Shown here in pieces: positions 1 through 10,900 of a DNA stretch of 64,000 nucleotides. The notes beneath the pieces were generated by a model. It saw only the letters and a program-made list of their open reading frames with translations, was not told where the DNA came from and searched no databases. Position 1 is the first letter of the stretch; every line of letters begins with the position of its first letter. The position numbers were made by a program, and so were the translations under genes. The stretch lies in assembly GCA_015179025.1 (NCBI GenBank), contig WHUX01000051.1:62001-126000 (forward strand), read 5' to 3'. This DNA comes from Terfezia claveryi. Lineage: Eukaryota; Ascomycota; Pezizomycetes; Pezizales; Pezizaceae.

Positions 1-745
1 GGACATCGGTGAGTTTAAGGTTGTACACCTTGAGATTTATCAACACCATGTCCGTGCCCGGTATATATTCCCACGTTCCAGGTCCTCGTGGTCATGCCAC
101 AATATTAATATAATGTCAATATACTTCCAAAACCTGATCATAATTGTTAGTATGAGTAACTATCCTTTGATGATCTACCTACCCCTCGCAATAACGTCAG
201 ATTCATCTCCGTCGCCCAAGCCCCCAGGAGGTCTAGGTTTGGGCCTCAACGGCCTGGTCACGCGATGACCGTCCCGCCGATTTGACTGTGGCTGCTGCCT
301 TTGGAATGAGGTAATCATGCAAGAGAGGGTCATGTGAGCTGAGGCACAGCACATACGGCACAGCCAGCACTACAGCAGGGTACTCGGTGAGCTTTTATGT
401 TCTACTTACTTAGCTTTTGTTCTTTAAGAACTTCTGTAACCGTGCAATTGACCAAATAGTGAGAAGTCAACTGTTAATTCATCAGGCGCTTGCATTGTAT
501 CCTATTCGATAAGCGTGAAGGATTAGCATGAGTAATGACGGGGCACGAGACAGACTACAGAACTAGGTGATTTCGCACGTACAGTATATTCTGTATGTTT
601 ATAATCCTCGATTTGCAATTGCTTCAATGTGTATATATGAAGCTGCTAACATGAATATGACCATTACATAGTCTATGACTAAGCCGGCCAAGCCTCCATC
701 TATGCCACCAATATACAGTAGGTAGCACCAGTGAGTACTTAAGCA

Positions 746-1035
746 CAGTCAACTCTTGCTATAACTATAGCGTAGGTAGTCCGGTTGCACAAACCCACCT
801 CCTGTGGATCCCTTGCTATACCGGACGGACCAGAGGCTTCAGGATTTCGTACCTACAAATTCCCCCTTGCTATACCGGACGGCCATACAATAATACCGGA
901 CCGGACAGAGTGCTAGAGGAGTGCTTGTCCCTGACCCCATACCGGACGAGGCATGGTTGCTAAATAATCTAGTCTGTTTAGTCTCGTGCCCGGGGCCTTG
1001 TGCCAACCAGCCCGTTATATCGTAAGAGTTGATTG
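746..1035. mobile_element. Pogo/Tc1-like MITE, terminal inverted repeats
   Basis: The left end reads CAGTCAACTCTTGCTATAAC and the right end is its imperfect reverse complement (CGTTATATCGTAAGAGTTGATTG), followed by TA. The left flank is CA rather than TA, so the TA target duplication is no longer exact. The interior repeats the phrase TTGCTATACCGGAC twice more and encodes nothing. The ends match those of 2320-2448 and 26245-26916, which define the same family. Ends starting CAG with a TA target are typical of pogo/Fot1-type elements; the superfamily assignment is inference. Confidence 0.6.
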
Positions 1036-2319
1036 TAGTCGCCAAGTGGTACTGTACAGCCATGTACCATACTGTATATGTCCCGGAACTCTAGTCTGGC
1101 TTGACTATGTACCCGAACTCTCCATGATCAATTGCAATTGAGCCAAACAGCCACTGGCGCTTGTACCAAATCAAACCCAACCTATCATTACTAGATTAAA
1201 GTAGTCTGGTTTTTAGATTAAAGTGGCTTCGCTAAAGCACTTACCGTTAGTAGTACCTGGTTGCGGTGGTAGTACCGAAATGGTAAATCGATACCAGTCC
1301 CAGCATATCTACCGTAATGTATCATACATATATGTATGCATTAATATTTGAATATCGATATCGATATATCGCGATAATCTGGTTGGCACATGACTTTTAG
1401 ACTTCATTTTTCGAAAGATCGTTGAAAGGTAACAATATTAATCACAACTCCCATGGAGCATCAGGGTAGATGTACTTCAATCTCGATGTGTTTCAGGCAG
1501 GTTTTCATATGCAAGATACTCTACAGTGTTGGACCTATGCTATCCCTTAACAACCTCCCAATCAAACATGATGAGCTTTGATGCAATTTACAACTCCAAT
1601 GATAGTCATACATATGATGCATTTCGCCCCTGCTCTTTTGCTGCCTACGTATCTGCACTACATAAATACCTATAGGCCTATGGGGCTTTCAAAGAGCTTA
1701 CACATTTGTACAGTTACAACATGAGAGCTTGAGTAGGATCCATGACGGGGCCTGAGCCGGAGATGTGTGTATATGCATGTAAGAACCAGTAATATACTCA
1801 GCGATCTGTCGGAGTTACAGGAATATGAAATGATTTAAGTTTCAATGTGTGCATGGCTTTGTGATTTCCGCAACTGTAATCTAATCATGTCTACCTTGGT
1901 AATCCATAATTTCTTAACACATAAGTCATGCAAATTTCAATTGGTATGATAAGATAATTAGTTTACAATCAATGACATAGCAGTGTTGTCGTACATGTAC
2001 TGATTACCCAGGCCTAGGAACCATGTGAACGGTAACGGAGGAGGCAAGGATCGAAGGGATTAAAGTTGATGCTCACTCCCCCGTATCCATCATTAGACTT
2101 GACAATGTCCGCCTTCCTATGTACCCAGAGAATTTTCTGGGTGTTTGACAGTTTATGCGATTTGTAAGACTCTGTGAGGTTACACTAGGCCTACAGGGGA
2201 TACCGTGAGTTCCCGAACCAGGCCCCCTGTTGGCTAAATTCATGCTGCAGGGCATTGTATGACGGTACATGTACCTGCATATATATCTGTGGAGGGTGTT
2301 GTGCCAACCAGACTACATA

Positions 2320-2448
2320 CAGTCCACCTTGCTAGACCGGGCCTAGCGGATCCCTTGTTATACCGGACAAAAGGCCCTAGTCTCGATCAGACCCTCGTAG
2401 CTGATCGAGACTAAAAAGGCCCTCGTCCGTTATAGCAAGAGTTGACTG
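2320..2448. mobile_element. 129-bp pogo/Tc1-like MITE with TA target site
   Basis: The termini CAGTCCACCTTGCTAGACCG and CGTTATAGCAAGAGTTGACTG are inverted repeats flanked by TA on both sides (2318-2319 and 2449-2450). There is no coding capacity. A smaller palindrome with its own 9-bp duplication is nested inside at 2378-2413. Removing it restores the same centre as the related element ending at 26916. Confidence 0.7.
2378..2413. mobile_element. 36-bp hairpin mini-insertion with 9-bp duplication
   Basis: Two 13-bp arms, TAGTCTCGATCAG and CTGATCGAGACTA, are perfect reverse complements around a 10-base loop containing CTCGTAG. The unit is flanked by the direct repeat AAAAGGCCC at 2369-2377 and 2414-2422. 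It sits inside the MITE at 2320-2448, and the related MITE copy near 26890 lacks it, which acts as an empty site. This is the clearest member of the TAGTCT family described in the findings. Confidence 0.7.
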
Positions 2449-2663
2449 TATATATGTAGTTCAAAAGCGACACTAGTCTACTCTAGGCCATATTAAGGTT
2501 CCCGGGACAATCGACAGTTGTGATTCGCTTATCTTTCCACCGCGTATCTCCGAACTGTGTCAGAAAAACGTGGAGATGTTCAACATGCTTAGGTTTGTCA
2601 GCAACCCATATACCGGTATACCCGGCTGATTTGCAGATTCGGATTCAAGTTGCACAAGAAAAC

Positions 2664-2873
2664 TAGTCTCGATCAGACCCTTGTAGAGGAAAACAGGATT
2701 CAGGTTAGGATTCAGGTTCATAATTGTAGATATCGATGTATCAATATCGAAGATAAGAAGTACGAGTCTGGTTTCGGTAGAGGCGATATGCTTTAGAATT
2801 GCTTTCTGATTCAGGCGCTAGTCTTGGACCTCTCCTACCAACCAGACCCTCTACGAGGGTCTGATCGAGACTA
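2664..2873. mobile_element. TAGTCTCGATCAG inverted-repeat element
   Basis: The left end TAGTCTCGATCAGACCCTTG is mirrored at the right end by GAGGGTCTGATCGAGACTA, giving inverted repeats of about 23 bp with one mismatch around a 160-bp non-coding interior. The ends are the same as those of the 36-bp palindrome at 2378-2413, so the short copy may be an extreme internal deletion of this one. I see no convincing target duplication. Confidence 0.55.
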
Positions 2874-3700
2874 AACCAGACTTCTACCGAGGGGTTGTGC
2901 TAACCAGACTAGTTTAACCCTTTTGAGTTTGACATCTTAATGTGGTAGGTAGTGCACTAAACCAATTACTTACATACAGTAGTTTGGTTGCAGCCGAAGG
3001 ACATGTTATAATTAGAACCCGAGCAGTTACTGTACACTCTAACTACAGAGTACCATGCAGAGTATATCTATGATAAGTTTAGTCCGATATAGGTAACTGT
3101 ATGGCAAGGTACCCGCATCCACTGGTGTATACGATCCTTGTCAGTTTAAACCCCTATTGGAGTTACCAATCGATCACAATCTCCAACGCTAACAGATAGC
3201 TATCGTGTTTGTTTCAATTGCGTTTACCCAAATCTTTTTTATTTTTTCCTTTTATTTCCCAGTAATCGCTTTTTCTGGTTCTGTACATGGGAACATCTAC
3301 AATCAGAGTCCTGCATTAGCACATATTTATAGTATATATATTATAGGTTTAAAGCATGCTGCATACTCGCCCCCTATTATGCGGGGTACCAAATTCATTG
3401 CCACCTAACTGTACATATGATTTAGTAGTCTGGCCGGCACCGGACTCTCGATAATGATTTACTACACCCGTTTGTTTAGCCCCATCTACTCGGACTGAGT
3501 CCCACTTTTGTTTCCTATCTCAGTGCCGCTCGGGTTCTCAGTCGCGATCCGATGTGACACGCGTTAAGTGGGTTCACCGCGATCTTCCCATCGCGCTAGT
3601 GCTACTTTCCACACCTAATAATGTTTCATGCATGCATATGCAATCCCTGTTCTTGCCTCTTAAAATTTCAAACGAAGGGTCAAGGACAGCGGACAAGACC

Positions 3701-4690
3701 ATGTACTATGACCTAAACGTTCCATGGTCCCCAGGCAACTCGGAGCTTCCGCGCATTGCTGCCTTCCTCCATGAACGTTCGTACTCACCATTGATGATAA
3801 TTTGAGCTCTGACCTAGCTAACATTGCGCATGTGCAATACAGTCGGATACAACACCATCGCCCTCACACACACCGTTGATGGCCAGATCCCCGCCAAACC
3901 CATTAACCCCATCCCTACAAACCCGTTCCCTTCCCTCCCTTTTCTCCGGGTCCTAACTCGATGCACGCTCATTCTTGATGACCCCTCGCAGACGCAGAAA
4001 CTCGGGTTACTCACACCCATATATGACATTGTCGCTATTCGGCCTATGAACGAAAAACTCCTTCTAACGACGTGCTCGCAGCTGGAACACGTCGATCTCA
4101 TCTCGTTGGATTTTGGGGCTCGGTTACCGTTCCCGCTGAAACATAAGGTTCTCGGAACGGCGATTGCGAGGGGGTTGAAGTTTGAGGTTAGCTATGCGGG
4201 GCTGGCGACGGGGGATGTTGCAGTTAGGAGGAATTTGATTGGGAATGCAGTTAGTCTTGTAAGGGCGCTGAGGGGGGCGAAGGGGGGTGGAGTGGTGGTG
4301 AGTAGTGAGGCGAAGAAGGCGGCTGCGGCCAGGGCGCCGATGGATGTGATAAGTATTGTGGGGTTGTGGGGGTATGGGGGGGAAAGAGGGAGGAATGGGA
4401 TTGGGGGGGAGAGCAGAGCTGTCGTGGTATGGGCGGAGATGAGGAGGAGGAGTTGGAGGGGGGTGGTGGATGTGGTGGGGTTTGGGGAAATGCCGAGGGT
4501 GATAGAGGTGGCAGGGGGGCAGAAGGGGAAGAGGAAAGCGGAGCAGGAGGAGGCTGGGGAGGGGCCTGGAAACGGGGGGGAAAAGGAGGGCAAGGGGGGC
4601 AAGATGCAGAAGCAGCAGGAGCAGCGACAGGGGCAAGAGCGGAAGAGGGGGGGAGGTGGGGGGTATAGTCAGGATAGCCCAAATATATAG
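3701..4690 (+). CDS. RPP1: RNase P/MRP protein subunit Rpp1 (p30)
   Basis: Model: exons 3701-3776 and 3843-4690, with a 66-bp GT..AG intron, 307 residues. Rpp1/Rpp30 is a core protein of nuclear RNase P (tRNA 5' maturation) and RNase MRP (rRNA processing). The start MYYDLNVPW is the family's N-terminus, and splicing gives HELGYNTIALTHTVDG, the conserved first helix/strand. Further family signatures are HVDLISLDF followed by RLPFPLKHKV, RRNLIGNAVSLVRA and SSEAKKA. The conserved fold ends near residue 220. The remainder is a low-complexity Lys/Glu/Gly tail, and the coding strand becomes strongly G-rich there. RRN3 lies 391 bp downstream on the same strand. A frame beginning at 3824 would skip exon 1 and lose the conserved start. 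Confidence 0.9.
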
Positions 4691-5081
4691 GTCCTTTTCA
4701 AGTTGCAATACATAATGCCTTCAGGAGCCATAAAACGACGACTTGAATATTGCCAGGACATAACGAAGTCAGGTGACATCCAGTGACTTCGAGGCTCGTG
4801 GCACGGCCCATTGAGCCAGAGGCTGCAATTGAGCGCTGTCAATTATCGCCTGCCTGCCCGGTTCCAGCTTCCGGCCGCCAAGCATACCAACCCGTTTCGT
4901 TTCTAAAGTCGATGCCAAGACTATGCCGATTTGGGACTCCTAGCCTGAATTTTTCAGGTCCCGTGCCTGCCCACAATCCCAATCAAATCTCTCCACACCT
5001 AATACACCTGTACCACAACCAAAATATTGCCTATTCACCGGTTCAAGGTCATCTTCTCATACAGCAAGGGGGAGCCTAGCA

Positions 5082-7362
5082 ATGGTATCGTTTACAACCC
5101 CCGAAGGAGGACTGCAGACTATAGAGCGAATGGTAACGAACCTCGAGGACGCTACGCCAATTATTAGCATGGGTGTGAACATGAATGTGTCTATGGACGG
5201 GAGTGATGTTAATGGAAGCCCTACGAGTACTGGCACTACGGGGAGCAAGAGGGGACCACCGTCGCCGGGTGGGCCTGGGGAGAGGGGTGCGCTGAAGAGG
5301 ATTAAGGTCCAGCAGCCCACGGATGCGCAGTTGGCGAGTACGGTGTTTAAGAAGTTTGTTAATAGTGCGTTGGATGAGAGGGCGGTGGTAGGTTTTTCCC
5401 ATCCCTCGGAACTAGTGGCTGTTGGCTAATATGGAGCCGGTGGTGGTGGTGGTAGGGAAATCTTCGTGCGTACCAGGAGCTGCGGAGAAAGTTTATCGCT
5501 CATCCGTCAGACAGCGATGCTCCATCATCGCTGGAACTTCGGCAGACAATTAGCGCACTCACCCACACAGTCTCTCGCCTCGATAAGGGCTGTACTCAGC
5601 TCGTAGTCGATATCGTCGAAACAACTTGGGCCGGCAGGGACAACTTATTCTTCAAAGCCTATTTGCGGCTACTTGGGAATCTCGTCAGTGCACATTCGAA
5701 TTATATACCTCTAGTGACGAAGATGCTTGTTCATCATCTTGCGCTAGGTTCATCAAGGTTGTGTACCCTCCCGGATCACAAGCCAGTTACTAGGCAGGTT
5801 ATCTACGATAGAACCCATGAGGCGCTGGAGTATATCATGGAATTGGTTCCGACGGCGGGTCATTCTACGTTATTTCCGGCTTTGGTAGCCGAGTTCCCGA
5901 ATAAGTCGGAGAAAAGACTCGCGCATACGACGTATCTTACAAATCTACTTCATGTGGCAGAGTATGCACCAGCATTGAGGAGTAAGATAATAGCAATGGT
6001 TATCGAGCGCGTGATCAAAATCGATATAGAAGTCCAAGCAGATATTGAGGATCTGGAGGAGGGTGAAGGAGATACTATAGCCTGGGAACTAAGCAATTCC
6101 AATGCCATGGACGATGCAAGTGAGGGGTCATCAGATACAGATGATGATGAAGAACCAGAATATATCTCGCCTGTGCAGAGAATCAAGGAAACTGTAGACA
6201 AACTTGATGCATTGCTCGAGCTTCTGTTTGATTACTTTGCGAGGTTCTTTCCTGAAGAATCGCAGGCCGAGAGTCAGATTACTGCGGAGACGCATGTGAT
6301 CTTTGAGCATCTGCTCGAGTCGTTCGATAAGACTATCCTCCCTACATATCAAAGCAGATACACGCAATTCGTGATGTTCTGGGCGGTGCAAAAGTGTCCT
6401 AGGTTTATTGATGTGTTCTTGGGGGAACTCATTGGATGCGCGACAGATAATAATAAAAGTCAAGTCATGCGCCAGGCGGCAGCGGCGTATGTTGCATCGT
6501 TTGTTGCACGGGCGAAGATGATGGATAAGAGTTCTGTCAGGGCGGTGGTGTCGGTGCTGTGTAATTGGATGAATGCCTTCTTGATTAGGAAGGAGGGGGA
6601 TTGTTCGGGCCCGGATATTGGAAAGTTTGGAAGCTTTTATTCGGTGTTTCAGGCGGTTATGTATATTTTTTGCTTTAGGTGGAGGGATTTGAAAATTAGT
6701 GAGGAAGATGGAGAAGGGGGGGAGGAGGATACGGTCAGGTTGGAGCAGGGGGAGAGGTGGATCCCGGGGTTACTGGTCATGCAGAGGGCGATTGTTTCAA
6801 AGTTCAATCCGTTAAAGGCAGGTTTCCCCGGTCTATTTTTATACATATGACTCGTGGATATGTACTAATGGGGGTTTACAATCTTACCTAGGCTTGCTCA
6901 CATGTTGTCGTCAGCGAATTCGCCCGGATATCGAACTTTCTCAACTTCCTCTACTGCTTTTCGATTATTGAGAGTAATCAGAGATCTCTTCTTGGTGGAG
7001 TGGTGGGGTCGTCGAATAATCATGCTGTAGCGGCGAGTACTGGGAATGGAGGAGCGGGAGGGGCGAGGAATCAGGGTAGGAATGCATTAGAGGCGTATTT
7101 CCCGTTTGACCCGTATAAGCTCAAGAGGAGTATGAAGTGGGTGAAGGGATACTATGTGGAATGGGAACCGGTGCCAGGGCTGGATCCGGAGGAGAGTGAG
7201 GATGAGGAGGATGAGGAGGATGAGGAGGATGAAGAGGATGAGGAGGATGAAGAGGATGTGGATGAGGAAGGGGAGAGTGATGAGGAAGGAGATAAAGATG
7301 AGATGGAGGCGGATGGAGATGTTGGGGGGGCCTCTGAGGAGGATGAGAGTGATGATGAATAA
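5082..7362 (+). CDS. RRN3: RNA polymerase I initiation factor Rrn3 (TIF-IA)
   Basis: Model: exons 5082-5387, 5456-6817 and 6892-7362, 712 residues. Rrn3 bridges Pol I to the core promoter factor and controls rRNA synthesis. Recognisable HEAT-like segments are HSNYIPLVTKMLVHHL, the stretch around FDKTILPTYQSRYTQFVMFW, and SKFNPLK followed by ACSHVVVSEFARIS. The N-terminus is a variable Ser/Gly-rich leader. The C-terminus ends in a long Asp/Glu tract encoded by GAGGATGAG repeats (about 7190-7262), typical of Rrn3. Intron 1 is ordinary (68 bp, GT..AG). Intron 2 keeps frame only if the donor is GC (AAG then GCAGGT at 6818), with a TACTAATG branch point and TAG acceptor. Both neighbours, RPP1 and CFT1, also serve RNA production and face the same way. 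Confidence 0.9.
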
Positions 7363-7984
7363 CGTCCGCCTCATAATCTAGCTGCGTAGAGTATTTCCCC
7401 TGCATGCCACGTCTTGTTATTGCTTTAAATTTTGCTTATTCGGTCTGTGTTTCATCTCATACGGGGTGGTTTTATCTAGAAAAGAGATGGAAAAAGTTAT
7501 TGGGATTTGGCTGGGATTTCCTTTTCCTGGGGTACCCTCATGTATAGTCTTTCTTGCCCTTTTCCTTTTAGCTACTTATGTTCACGGCGTAGGTGTGGGT
7601 GTCTTGCAATCGAATTGAGGTTGTGTGCTTTACGTTATTTTCGGCGGTTTGAATATGGTTATGACTGAGCTTGTAGAAGTAAGTAAGAGGGCGTTTTTGA
7701 TGATGGGGCGCTTCGTTGATACATTGGATGTTGTGCTGTATATATATAATATATAAAGCAGTTGATGCAAATGAAGTTTGTGATTTTTGAAACCCGTTGT
7801 GTTTGTATTTTATGTCGGTAAGTGCCGAAACGCAAGGTCTTGGCAGCTATCAAGCAACTTTAGATGCGGCTCCAAACAAGCAAAATGTTAGCAGTGGAAC
7901 CCCGTCTCTCATGCCACCCACATTGGCAACCGCGCCTCGCCCTCACCAACCCTAGCTGCTCTCTACAACTCCACACATCCCATC
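7363..7984. other. RRN3-CFT1 intergenic spacer
   Basis: The 622 bp between the RRN3 stop and the CFT1 start hold no supported gene. A TATATATAATATATAAA string near 7740 could be a promoter element or just AT-rich sequence. Everything else looks like 3' UTR followed by promoter. Confidence 0.5.
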
Positions 7985-10900
7985 ATGCCCGAGATATACA
8001 CCGAGCTGACCGACCCAACAGCAGTCAATGCCGCCCTCTACCTCTCCTTCACCTCCCCTACCGCGCAGAACCTCGTCATAGCAAAAACATCCCTTCTCCA
8101 GATCTTCTCCATCACAACAATCGAGACTGAGCTCGAGGGCTCATCAGCACAGCCGGGTAGCTCCTCGTCTTTAGCAAATGGAAATAATGGACTGCAGGAG
8201 TTCGATCGGCGGATACAAGATGCGGACCAAGAGCAGACATTTCTGGGTGGAGATTTCCTCCCCCAACGATCCCAACGAGAGCCTGTAACAAAGTTGATAC
8301 TGGTGGCAGAGTATCATTTATCTGGAACGTTGACGAGTATGGTCAAGATTCGGACTGTGAATAGTAAGAATGGGGGAGAGTGTTTACTGTTGGGGTTTCA
8401 GGACGCAAAGTTGAGTCTGGTACAGTGGGATCCGGCGGTGCATGGCATAAGTACCATCAGTGTGCATTATTTTGAGCAGGAGGATTTTAGGAGCCCATTG
8501 ATGCCGGATGTTACAGTCAATTATTTGACGGTCGACCCGATGAGTAGGTGTGCGGTGTTGAAGTTCAATAAGGATATGTTGGCGGTTTTGAGATTTAGGC
8601 AGAGAGAGGATGAGGATCTGGTGTTAGGGGACGTGGATAGGGAGAGAGAGGTGGAAGAGGATGAGGGGGAGTATGATCCAGATGAGCTATTTAAGGATGA
8701 AGATGAGGGGAAGAAGGAGAGGGAGAGGAAGGAGGTCCTTTCTGGGACGAATGCGGCGGCGGGGGATGCAGAGGCTGCGGCGAAGGCTGCGGCAGTCCCG
8801 TTTCCAAAACCGGATCAAACGGGCTATCCAAGCTTTGTGGTTTCTGCTGTGCAGCTCGACGACCAGATCTCGCATATCACGTCCATCACATTCCTTTACG
8901 AATACCGAGAGCCGACTTTTGGGATATTGTTCCAGCCGAAGAGGACGTGGAGTGGATTGTTAGAGTGTGATAGGAAGGATACACATTCGTATATTGTCAT
9001 TACCTTGGATCTGGAGCAGCACGCGTCTACGCCGATTATTTCCGTCACAAACTTACCGTATGACTGTTATAGGATTGTCCCGCTGCCGACGCCGATTGGG
9101 GGGGCCTTGTTGATGGGGGGGAATCAGTTGATTCACGTGGATCAGGCTGGGAAGACGACAGGTGTAGCGGTCAATACCTACGCGAGGAAGACTACGAATT
9201 TCCAGGTTGGGGATCAGTCAGATTTAGCACTGGAACTGGAGGGGGCGTTAGTGGAGCCACTAGAAGGGGAAAGGGGAGATGTGTTGATAATCACGAAGAA
9301 GGGCGAAACAGTGATTTTGAGCTTCAAGATGGACGGGAGGAACGTCAGTGGACTAATTGTCACAAAACTCGCGAGCCCGGATAATAAGGAGCAACCGTCC
9401 GTGTTTGGCGTTTGGGGTAGCTGTATTGTGTCCCTTGGGAGCAGGAGGTTGTTTGTGGGAAGTATGACAAGCGATAGCAAACTAATTGGGTGGAAACACC
9501 GCGGAGAGAAGCAGACTGGTGGGGAGAATATCAAGGAGGAGGTGGTCTATGACGAAGACCAGGATGAATATGCATTTGACGATATGGACGATTTATATGG
9601 TGGCAGTGACGATAAGAAGACAGCGTCTACGACTAACGCGAGGGGTTTCAATAAATTTCAAGCAGGCCCAGGGGAATATATCTTCCAAGTCCATGATCGG
9701 CTAACGAACTTTGGTCCGTTGAGAGATGTTACGTTAGGCAGACCTGCGTTCTCGGATGAAGGCACTACTCGACATAAGGGAGTGATATCAGATCTAGAAC
9801 TCGTTTCTACATCGGGAAGTGGCCATGAGGGTGGGCTAACTGTCTTCCGCAAACGCATAATCCCAAATGTCATTGGCCGCTTTGATTTTCCGGAATGTCT
9901 TGCCCTATGGGTCGTCAAAGCACGGAAAAAATCGCGGAACATGGCTGGGGGTAGTGGGGGTGGGGGGGCTAATAAATCATCAACTCTACCTGGAGCGGTG
10001 GGGATAGGATCTATGGGACAAGAAGGGGAGTCCAATGCTGAGCAGGATTATGATAGATATTTGATCACGAGCAAGGCGGAGGAGTCTCTGGTGTTCCAAG
10101 TTAAAGATACTTTTGATGAGGTCAAGGGGACGGAGTTTGATAAAGGGATGTCGACGATGGATGTGGGTACCCTGGGGGGAGAGGGGAGGATTGTCCAGGT
10201 GGGGGATACGGAGGTTAGGGTATATGATTGTGGTGTGTATATGCTTTCTTTGGCTTTTTATGAGGAAAATAAAGTGGGCTTTCTGGGATGTATACTGTGC
10301 ATGCATGTAATGAGCGTGATTTATCCTTGTAGTGTCCTGCGTGATGTTAGGTATCTTGAGAAAAGTGTGTGCTGATGTGTAGTGATGGGACAGATCTACA
10401 ACTCGCGCAGATTATACCAATGTATAATGAAGAAACGGGAGAGGAGCCAGCGATTGTGAAGGCGAGCTTTGCGGACCCGTACTTGCTGTTGGTTAGGAAC
10501 GATGGCTCAGTTATGGTTCATGTTTGTGATGAGCAGACGTTGGAGATGGAGGAGGTGATGCTTAGGTCGGAGTATTTGAGGGTAAGTTCGATACAATACA
10601 TACTCTATCTTGGTTGCATGGGATGAGAACTAATTTCGGGGATTGGAGGGATAAGGCAACAAAGTATACCTCTGGAGCACTGTTCTCAGCTCCGCCGGGG
10701 GTGTTATTCCCTCTGAGAGAGGGGAAGAAGGATTTTAAAGCGAGGCCGTTGTGCTTTTTGCTTACTAGTGAGGGGGGGTTGCAGGTAAGGTCCTCCGTAT
10801 ATGCCTGAGAGGAGGTGCATGGGGGACTGATTGATATGCTGGGGTTAGATATGGGATTTGGATGATACGTCTGCGCCGTGTTGGATGGCAGATCACTTTA

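Larger units (their letters stand above)
1..3700. other. Gene-free, repeat-bearing intergenic region
   Basis: No reading frame here resembles a known protein, and short ORFs are scattered on both strands without gene-like composition. The sequence is AT-rich and holds several inverted-repeat miniature elements, annotated separately (746-1035, 2320-2448, 2378-2413, 2664-2873). It also has decayed single copies of the TAGTCTGGTT unit at 2287-2315 and 2882-2911. The 3' end should contain the RPP1 promoter; a CT-rich stretch and a TATA-like string lie upstream, but no element can be called with confidence. Confidence 0.6.

Noticed and set aside
4124..4708. Pro/Leu-rich minus-strand frames over the RPP1 3' half
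   Set aside because: A G-rich coding strand produces long Pro-rich antisense frames; no family likeness.
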